64,000 nucleotides of DNA. Source: Geothrix sp. 21YS21S-2 (GTDB taxonomy: Bacteria; Acidobacteriota; Holophagae; Holophagales; Holophagaceae). Location: the NCBI RefSeq assembly GCF_030846775.1, contig NZ_CP132910.1, positions 1 to 64,000 of the forward strand. Reading direction: 5' to 3'. The notes beneath the pieces are model-generated. The model saw only the letters and a program-made list of their open reading frames with translations. It was not told where the DNA came from and did not search any database. Both the position numbers and the translations under genes were made by a program. Below, piece by piece: positions 1 to 6,295 of the stretch (position 1 is the first letter of the stretch; every line of letters begins with the position of its first letter).

Positions 1-516
1 GACCCCTTCTTCGTCATCGCCACCCAGAACCCCATGGACACCTCGGGCACCTTCCCCCTTCCGGAAAGCCAGATGGACCGCTTCGCCTGCGTCCTCCACC
101 TGGGCTACCCCGATCCGGTCTCGGAGCGGCTCGTCCTGCGGGGCGAGGCCGGCTCCGGGATCCTGGAGTCCCTGGAACCGGCCATGGATCTGGACGGCTG
201 GCGCCGGGCCCGGGCCGAGGTGCGCAAGGTGCGGGCCTCCGACGGCGCGCTGGACTACGCCGAGCGCGTGGTGGCGCGGATCCGCGAGAACCGGGGCTTC
301 TGCTCCACCCGGGCCGCGGGGCACTGGCTGGCGCTGTCCCGGGCGGAGGCCTGGCTCGACGGCAGGGACTTCGTGACGCCCGACGACCTCCAGTCCACCC
401 TGGGCGACGCCATGGCCCACCGCGGGACCATGGACGACCGCCGTCTCAACCGTGACGAGCGGCGCGAGCAGCTGGGGCGGATGGTGGCCGAGGTCCCCGT
501 GGGCTGGAAGCCTTGA
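1..516 (+). CDS. MoxR-family AAA ATPase, C-terminal part (5' end outside window)
   Basis: The reading frame is open from base 1, so the gene starts upstream of the window. The visible 171 residues begin in the AAA core with a sensor-1-like stretch (FFVIATQNPMD), then the arginine-finger/sensor-2 region (PLPESQMDRFACVLHLGYPD) and the helical lid seen in MoxR proteins. MoxR ATPases act as chaperones that assemble or activate protein complexes, often with VWA-domain partners encoded nearby. The Walker A and B motifs would lie upstream and cannot be checked. The TGA stop overlaps the TTG start of the next gene, so the two are probably co-transcribed. Family assignment is firm; the client is unknown. 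Confidence 0.85.
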   Translation, partial: DPFFVIATQNPMDTSGTFPLPESQMDRFACVLHLGYPDPVSERLVLRGEAGSGILESLEPAMDLDGWRRARAEVRKVRASDGALDYAERVVARIRENRGFCSTRAAGHWLALSRAEAWLDGRDFVTPDDLQSTLGDAMAHRGTMDDRRLNRDERREQLGRMVAEVPVGWKP

Positions 517-1328
517 GCGGGCCGGAGGGGGCGCCCCACGCCACCGGCATCGGCGACGCCATCCGGCAGGCCCGCATCGCCCAGGGGCTCTCCCTGCATG
601 CCCTGGCCTTCGACCTGAACCTCAGCGTGCGTGTCCTCGAGGCGGTGGAGGCCGAGGCCTGGGACCGGGTCCCGCCGGGCCGGGAGCGGCCCTACGCGCG
701 CCAGATCGCCGAGCGCCTGGGGGTGGACCCCGAGGCCTACTCCGAACAGTGGAACCAGCTTCCCGGATTGGTGGAGCAGGAACCGCCCGACCCGCGCCGT
801 GAGCACCAGGAGCGCATCCTCATGGGCGCGCTCAGCGCCGGCACGCTCCTGCTGGTGCTCTGGCTCGTGGTGCCCGGGCGCAACCTGCGCCGCCCCCGGG
901 GCCAGGCCGAGGTGCAGGTGGACCGCACCGGCCCCGCGCGCTGGAAGCCCGCCGAGCCGGAGGGCCCCTATCCCGTGGTGGGCGAAGTCCTGCCCGAAGT
1001 GCCCGTCAACGAGGAGGGCGTGCTGGTGTCCCTGCGCGCCCAGGACACCTGCGAGGTGACCGTCGCCCCCGGCGGCGCCCCCGCCCAGAAGCGCAGCCTG
1101 CGCGTGTCGGACCCCTGGCGCCTGCGGGTGAAGGGGCCCTTCTCCATCACCGTGGACAACGGCGGCGTCGTGGTGCTGGACGTCGCGGGCCGCAGGATCC
1201 GCCACGGAACCGCCGTCGGCGAACCGTGGACGGGGAAATTCGGCGAGAATGGGGAATGGATCGTCCCCGAGAGCACGGAGGCCAGGAACCCGCCCACGGC
1301 TCCGGAGACCGACCAGGAAGGGGAATGA
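513..1328 (+). CDS. RodZ-like helix-turn-helix membrane protein
   Basis: The protein has 271 residues. Residues 12-80 form an N-terminal HTH of the RodZ type (IRQARIAQGLSLHALAFDL...). A single transmembrane helix follows at about residues 109-123 (ALSAGTLLLVLWLVVPG), then a periplasmic C-terminal domain rich in beta-strand-like segments, resembling the DUF4115 domain of RodZ. RodZ links MreB to the cell-wall elongation machinery. The start is a TTG that overlaps the upstream TGA (TTGA). RodZ is usually the only protein with this HTH-TM-DUF4115 order, but this copy is divergent and sits beside a MoxR gene rather than near cell-shape genes. I therefore call it RodZ-like and give no gene symbol. 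Confidence 0.65.
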   Translation: MSGPEGAPHATGIGDAIRQARIAQGLSLHALAFDLNLSVRVLEAVEAEAWDRVPPGRERPYARQIAERLGVDPEAYSEQWNQLPGLVEQEPPDPRREHQERILMGALSAGTLLLVLWLVVPGRNLRRPRGQAEVQVDRTGPARWKPAEPEGPYPVVGEVLPEVPVNEEGVLVSLRAQDTCEVTVAPGGAPAQKRSLRVSDPWRLRVKGPFSITVDNGGVVVLDVAGRRIRHGTAVGEPWTGKFGENGEWIVPESTEARNPPTAPETDQEGE

Positions 1329-1329
1329 C

Positions 1330-2394
1330 GTGCATCTGATCGTTCAGAAATTCGTGGATGGCCAGCTGCCCGAGGCGATGGCCAGGTCCCTGGTGGCGGG
1401 CAATCTCCCGGTTCCGCCCATCGACCTGCTCCAGGCATTGAGCCACGCCGTCTTCAAGGAGACCCCCTTCGCCGACACCGCGGTGGAGACCGTGAAGGCC
1501 ATGCCGGAGAGCCTGCTCTCCAACGCCATCCTCGGGCCCCAGGATCCGCCCGATCCCCTGGGACTCATCCTCATCCACCGCAAGGAGCCGGCCCTGCTGG
1601 AGACGGCCCTGCTGCACCCGGACATGAACTCCGCCTGGATGGAGCGGGTGGTGCCGTTCCTGCCGGGGGCCGTGCTGGAGATCCCCCTGAACAACCAGGT
1701 GCTCTGGCTGGAACGCCCGGTGATCCTGGATCTGCTGGAGACCCATCCGGAGGCCGAGTACCAGATCAAGCGCCGGGTCAACGAGTTCCGGCGGGACGTG
1801 CTGCGCCTGGTGACGAAGGAGGTCGCCGAGGAGCGCCTGGAGATCATCGACGAGGTGGAGGCCGGCAGGCTCGACAAGGCCTGGGCCGAGCTGCCCCTTC
1901 CGGTGGAGACGCCCGAGGAGCTGGAAGCCCCCGTGCGGGCCATTCTGGCGCCCGTGTTGGACGAAGAGGGCAACGAGATCCCCCTCTCGCTCACCAAGCG
2001 CGTGATGCGCCTGCGCACCAACCAGAAGATCATGCTCGCCATCAAGGGCGGCAAGGAGGAGCGGACCCTCCTCATCCGCGAGGCCAACCGCCTCATCCAG
2101 GTGAACGTGATCCGCAATCCGCGGATAACCGAGGGGGAGATCGCCTTCATCGCGCAGATGCGCACCATCAACGAGGAAGTCATCCGGATCATCGCCACGA
2201 ACCGGGACTGGCTCAAGAAATACGTCATCGTGAAGGCCCTGGTGCTCAACCCCAAGACGCCCATCGCCCTTTCCCTGAACCTCCTCAAGCGCCTCATCGA
2301 CATGGACCTGAAGCTCCTCATGAGGGACAAGGGCGTCGCCGAGATCCTCCGGCGGGAGGCCAAGCGCTTCCTGGAATCCAAGCAGCCCAAGTGA
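1330..2394 (+). CDS. Conserved hypothetical all-alpha protein
   Basis: The protein has 354 residues if it starts at the GTG one base after the upstream stop. An ATG 81 bases further upstream is in frame but would overlap the RodZ-like gene. I see no signal peptide or transmembrane helix. The sequence is rich in Leu, Ile, Arg and Glu and looks like stacked helices. Its most distinctive part is the C-terminal half, from LTKRVMRLRTNQKIMLAIKGGKEERTLL onward, where short helical units recur (ITEGEIAFIAQ, NEEVIRIIATN, DWLKKYVIVKALVLNPKTP). This resembles HEAT-like or DUF2336-like repeat proteins, but I do not recognise the family. It is the last gene of the run that begins before base 1 and is followed by a terminator. 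Confidence 0.7.
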   Translation: MHLIVQKFVDGQLPEAMARSLVAGNLPVPPIDLLQALSHAVFKETPFADTAVETVKAMPESLLSNAILGPQDPPDPLGLILIHRKEPALLETALLHPDMNSAWMERVVPFLPGAVLEIPLNNQVLWLERPVILDLLETHPEAEYQIKRRVNEFRRDVLRLVTKEVAEERLEIIDEVEAGRLDKAWAELPLPVETPEELEAPVRAILAPVLDEEGNEIPLSLTKRVMRLRTNQKIMLAIKGGKEERTLLIREANRLIQVNVIRNPRITEGEIAFIAQMRTINEEVIRIIATNRDWLKKYVIVKALVLNPKTPIALSLNLLKRLIDMDLKLLMRDKGVAEILRREAKRFLESKQPK

Positions 2395-2422
2395 CGCGGC
2401 TTCCCCTGGCCACTGTGAACAT

Positions 2423-2453
2423 CGATTCATGATGTGAATCGTGGCAATTTTTT
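2423..2453 (+). terminator. Rho-independent terminator after the MoxR/RodZ-like operon
   Basis: A 7 bp perfect stem (CGATTCA at 2423-2429 and TGAATCG at 2435-2441) with a 5-base loop is followed within 6 bases by a run of six T residues. It lies 28 bases after the stop codon of the upstream gene. Confidence 0.75.
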
Positions 2454-2676
2454 CCCGGAGCCTTGTATCATCCGGGGGAAATCTGGGAAGAATGGCGTAT
2501 CCATTAGGGAATTGGGCCATCCCACCCGTGAATATTTTCCCTGCACAAAGAACGCAGCAGTCCTTCTCTTACCTGATTCTCATGGCGACTTTGGAATTCC
2601 CCACCGAGAAATCAGCAGCCTTCGCGGAAAACCCGGACCCTGGACCCGCCACCAGCCCTGGTTACACTGGAACGCT

Positions 2677-3714
2677 ATGGACGAGGCCTCCCGAGATTCC
2701 GCACATGCGCCGCTGAAGGCCTTCCAGGACATGGTTTCCACCGGACCGCCCGAAGCGGCCGCCCTGGACCGGGTTCTGAAAATGCTTGAGCTGGAAGGCC
2801 AGCTCGAACACGCCCTGGCCCTCCTCCGCCTCGCGGGGCCGGCCTGGGAGCCCGTGCGCGCGCGGCTCCGGGCCGACGTGGCCACCTCCAGGGCCCGCCG
2901 CATGAACCGCTGGCAGACGGATCCCAACCGAAGGACCCTCCGGCTCCGCTTCGCCGTCTCGGAGCCCGCGTGCGGGCAGCACCCGCCGGCCCTGGCGTCC
3001 CAGCTGGCCCGGGCCATCCTGGACGCGGGGCTCCCGCTTGCCATGGGCCTCGAGAAGGTGCCCCGGCCCGCCCTGCATCTGGGGCACCCGCTGCCCCTGG
3101 GCGTTCCCGGCCGGGGGGAATGGGCCGACGCGGTGCTGGCCCATGGGGCCGGGATGCCGCTTTCGGAACTGCCCGGCTGCATCAACGCCCACGCGCCGGC
3201 GGGCCTCACCGTCCTCCAGTGCGAGATCGTCCCCAACTACGCGTCGCCCGTGTCCGACCTGTGCCGCTCCGCCTCCTGGCGCTGGCAGTGCCCTGCGGAC
3301 CTGCTCGAGCGGGCCCTCTTCGCCACCGCGGAATTCATGGCCTCCGAACGCTTCGAGATGGAGAAATCCGGCAAGACCGGCGGCCACAAGGGCGTCAAGC
3401 GCGTGGAGATCCGCTCCCTCGTGGAGGCCATGGCCTGGAAGGACGGCGCGCTGGCCTTCACCACCCGCATCGCCTCCGGCCAGGCCCCCAATCCGCAGAA
3501 GCTCCTGGGGGCGATCCTGGGAGTCGATCCCGCCGGCGTCGCCTCCCTGGAGCGCACCGGGCTGCAGCTGGCCGCGGACCCGCGCCTCCTGGACGCCGAC
3601 CGCTACGAACCCAAGCTGCACAACATGTTCGAGGACGCCGTCCTGCTGGACGCCGGGTCCCACATCCGCATCGTGGACGGGGACGACGACGATCCGATCA
3701 TCCTGGGCGGGTAG
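2677..3714 (+). CDS. DUF2344 (TIGR03936-type) radical-SAM-associated protein
   Basis: The protein has 345 residues counted from the ATG at 2677. A longer frame runs back to 2434, but that part crosses the terminator region and reads as non-coding. From about residue 75 it matches the DUF2344 pattern: RRTLRLRFAVSE, then two Leu/Ala-rich helices (LASQLARAILDAGLPLAMGLEKVPRPALHLGHPLPLGV), and LPGCINAHAPAGLTVLQCEIVP. In most bacteria this domain is encoded beside or fused to a radical SAM protein, often next to rng and rplU. Neither partner is present here. The C-terminal tail is acidic (VDGDDDDP). The function of the family is not established. Confidence 0.65.
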   Translation: MDEASRDSAHAPLKAFQDMVSTGPPEAAALDRVLKMLELEGQLEHALALLRLAGPAWEPVRARLRADVATSRARRMNRWQTDPNRRTLRLRFAVSEPACGQHPPALASQLARAILDAGLPLAMGLEKVPRPALHLGHPLPLGVPGRGEWADAVLAHGAGMPLSELPGCINAHAPAGLTVLQCEIVPNYASPVSDLCRSASWRWQCPADLLERALFATAEFMASERFEMEKSGKTGGHKGVKRVEIRSLVEAMAWKDGALAFTTRIASGQAPNPQKLLGAILGVDPAGVASLERTGLQLAADPRLLDADRYEPKLHNMFEDAVLLDAGSHIRIVDGDDDDPIILGG

Positions 3715-5505
3715 CTACTTCGCCCTGCCGAAGTTGTATTCGAGGGTCATCCAGCCCGTGGTGGGCTTGCCGTTCTTCGTGGCCGGGGCGTAGCCCGAGG
3801 CCAGGGCGGCGTTCTGCGCGGCGTCGTTGTAGCCGAAGGGCCCGGCCACGCCCTGCACGATGACCACCTTCACGGGGTGTCCCTGGGCGTCCACGAAGAT
3901 CTTCAGGATCACCTTGATGTCGCTGTCCCGGACATTGGCGGGCAGGAAGGCCTTGTTGGCGATGCGGGGCGCCGTGGGGCTGACGCGGCGCACGAGGGCG
4001 GCGGGCGTCTCCACCGCCTCCTGCTGCGCGGGCGCGGCGGCCGCGGGGGGCGGCGCCTGGGGCGCGGGAGTGGCCACCACCGCCGGGGCCGGGGCTTCCT
4101 GCTTGGCGGGGGCCGGCGCCGGCGGCGGCGCGGGCTGCGGCGCGGGCGCGGCCTTCTGGGCGTTGAGGGCGATGGTGTTGCCCTGGTTGGTCAACTCCTG
4201 CTGCTTCTTCAGGGCCTCGTCCTTCTGACGGCCCAGTTCCAGGGCCTTGGCCTTGGATTCCTCCAGGTCCTTCTTCGCCTTGGCGCGCTCCTCGGTGGTC
4301 TTGGCCTCCGTTGCCTTCTTGGCGAGCTGCTCCTGCAGGATCCTCTGGGACTCCTCCTGCTTGGCGATGTCCATGAGCTTGTTCTCGTTCGCCGCCTTCA
4401 GCTGCTGGAGTTCGGCGAGCTTGACCTGGATGGCGTTGTTCTCGGACCGGAGCTCGCGGTACTTGTAGCCGAAGAATCCGAGGATGGCCACGGCGGCCGC
4501 GCCGGCGTAGACGAAGTACTTCACCCGGCTCTGCCCGTCGGCGTTGACCAGGACGCTGCGCGACGCGCCCTCGGAAGGCAGGAACGGCGTGTAGTCCACG
4601 CCCTGGTCCGCCTTCATGGACTGGCCGTCCTGTTCGGCCTCCTCGCGGAAGAGCGTATGCATGTAGAAGGCCATGTTGAAGGTGGTGGGGCTGTAGTCGC
4701 CGTCGTAGAGGACGCGCTCGAGCTCCTTGTTGAATTCGCCCATGGAAGGGAAGGCGGAGGGGTCCACCAGCAGCCGGTTCAGGAGGCCCGCGATCTCGGC
4801 CGGAAGGGGGCCGTCCTCCATGGCCGCCTTCAGCGTGGCGCGGGACAGCGCCGCGGGGATGGCTTCAGGCGCGGGGAGCTTCTCCAGGGTCAGCAGCTCG
4901 AAGAGCACGGCGCCCAGGGCGAAGAGGTCCTGCTGCAGCGGGCTCCTGGCTTCCGGCGCGCGGTAGGGGGCGAGTTCCTTTTCCAGCCCCTTGGCCTTGG
5001 GCAGGAGCCCCGCCAGGATGCCGGCGTAGGGCGCGTCGACGATCTGCGTGGCGCCTTCGAAGCTCACCCAGATGCTGTGGGGGCTCAGGGCGCCGTGGTG
5101 GAGATCCTTGGCGGCCAGCGCCATGAGGGACATGGCCAGGCCCTGGATCACGGAAAGGGAATGGTCCACCCCCAGGGGGATCTGCTCCTCGCGGGTCTTC
5201 CTCAGCACCTGCGCCAGGCTGCGCCCGGGCACGTAGTCGCAGACCACGTGGGGCGTCCTGCCGGGCTCGGCATGGTAGTTGGCGCCGAAGCCGCGGCTGC
5301 CGGCGAGGATTCCGGCCACCCGCGCGGCCTCCCCCATGCGGGCGCCGATGCCGGCGTCCACGAGCTCGTCGGTGAACGTCCGCAGCAGGTGGTGCTTCTC
5401 GAAGGCGCTGCCGGAAAGGGAGAGCCCGCGGTGGATCCTGCCGATGGGGTCGGCCGTGAGTTCACTGGAAAGCATGTACGAGCCGAGCCGGGTATACGAG
5501 GCCAT
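3715..5505 (-). CDS. Pseudokinase with transmembrane helix, coiled coil and TonB C-terminal domain
   Basis: The protein has 596 residues. The start was placed at the ATG at 5505 because GGAG lies six bases upstream; an in-frame ATG four codons earlier has no such site. Residues 1-270 have a Ser/Thr kinase fold outline, but the catalytic loop that normally reads HRDLKPxN is HGALSPHS (137-144) and the DFG position is DAP (157-159). The VAIK lysine and glycine loop are also unrecognisable. A transmembrane helix follows at about 330-350, then a long Lys/Glu/Gln-rich coiled coil, a Pro/Ala-rich spacer and a TonB-like C-terminus (SDIKVILKIFVDAQGHPVKVVIVQG). The topology predicts a cytoplasmic kinase-like domain and a periplasmic TonB domain. 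It probably binds a ligand or partner rather than phosphorylating it. Confidence 0.8.
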   Translation of the reverse strand: MASYTRLGSYMLSSELTADPIGRIHRGLSLSGSAFEKHHLLRTFTDELVDAGIGARMGEAARVAGILAGSRGFGANYHAEPGRTPHVVCDYVPGRSLAQVLRKTREEQIPLGVDHSLSVIQGLAMSLMALAAKDLHHGALSPHSIWVSFEGATQIVDAPYAGILAGLLPKAKGLEKELAPYRAPEARSPLQQDLFALGAVLFELLTLEKLPAPEAIPAALSRATLKAAMEDGPLPAEIAGLLNRLLVDPSAFPSMGEFNKELERVLYDGDYSPTTFNMAFYMHTLFREEAEQDGQSMKADQGVDYTPFLPSEGASRSVLVNADGQSRVKYFVYAGAAAVAILGFFGYKYRELRSENNAIQVKLAELQQLKAANENKLMDIAKQEESQRILQEQLAKKATEAKTTEERAKAKKDLEESKAKALELGRQKDEALKKQQELTNQGNTIALNAQKAAPAPQPAPPPAPAPAKQEAPAPAVVATPAPQAPPPAAAAPAQQEAVETPAALVRRVSPTAPRIANKAFLPANVRDSDIKVILKIFVDAQGHPVKVVIVQGVAGPFGYNDAAQNAALASGYAPATKNGKPTTGWMTLEYNFGRAK

Positions 5506-5544
5506 TCCTGTCTCCATGGTGATGATAGGAAGATATCGAAAAGA

Positions 5545-6258
5545 CTAGTCCCTGGCTATGCTTTCATCGCCGGGGGCGTCCCACTGGTCGCCGACGGCCC
5601 GCCACAACTGGATCCAGATATTGGCGGTGCCGTTGATCCCATTGGAATAGGAAAGCTGGAGCTGGGCGAAGGGCACTGAAAGCTCGTCCCATCCCCCCTT
5701 CCTGCGCCCGGTCGCCTCGTCGAAGCATTCCTGGAGCGCCTGGTTGCGGTCGAACTTGACCTGCGCCCACTGCACCAGCCTGGGCCGGGGGTCCAGGGGA
5801 GACGTGACCGCCCAGAAGGGCTCCCGGCTCAGCACGAGCTTCGGAAGCTTCTCGTCGCCGTAGGCCTGGAACGACTCCCGCAGCGACGATACGCCCACCA
5901 CCGCCGAGGGGTCCATGAGGAGCTGGACCTGGTGGGCCAGGACGCCCAGCTCCCTGGCAATGCGCTCCGGCCGCTTGTGATCCTCCGTGAGGGCCACGAT
6001 GCGGCGGAACTGCTCCTCCACGTCCTCCACGGTGGGCACCTGGTCGTTGGCCTGCCCCCGCGCGCCGCTGACGAGCTCCCTCGCGTGGGTGGCGAGGAAG
6101 GCCGCCATGCGCTTGGGCAGGAGCCGGGCGGCCCGCCCTGTCTGCACTTCATGGAAGGCGGGGCTCCAGGCGCCCAGGGAGGCCCAAGACACGGCGAGGC
6201 AGGCGGCGACGTTGAAAAGGTGGTTTCGGATCACTTGGAATCCCGCATGAACAGCCAT
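5545..6258 (-). CDS. Hypothetical exported protein
   Basis: The protein has 237 residues from the ATG at 6258. An upstream GTG-free frame continues into comEC on the other strand and is not credible. The N-terminus holds one hydrophobic segment (HLFNVAACLAVSWASLGAW), which could be a signal peptide or anchor. The rest is mostly helical with no motif I recognise. Conserved-looking pieces are TVEDVEEQFRRIVALTEDH and WDELSVPFAQLQLSYSNGINGTANIW. It is transcribed away from comEC, and only 37 bases separate the two starts, so their promoters must overlap. Confidence 0.6.
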   Translation of the reverse strand: MAVHAGFQVIRNHLFNVAACLAVSWASLGAWSPAFHEVQTGRAARLLPKRMAAFLATHARELVSGARGQANDQVPTVEDVEEQFRRIVALTEDHKRPERIARELGVLAHQVQLLMDPSAVVGVSSLRESFQAYGDEKLPKLVLSREPFWAVTSPLDPRPRLVQWAQVKFDRNQALQECFDEATGRRKGGWDELSVPFAQLQLSYSNGINGTANIWIQLWRAVGDQWDAPGDESIARD

Positions 6259-6295
6259 TTTCTCATGGATCGCCCCCTCGCGTAGACTCGGCTCC

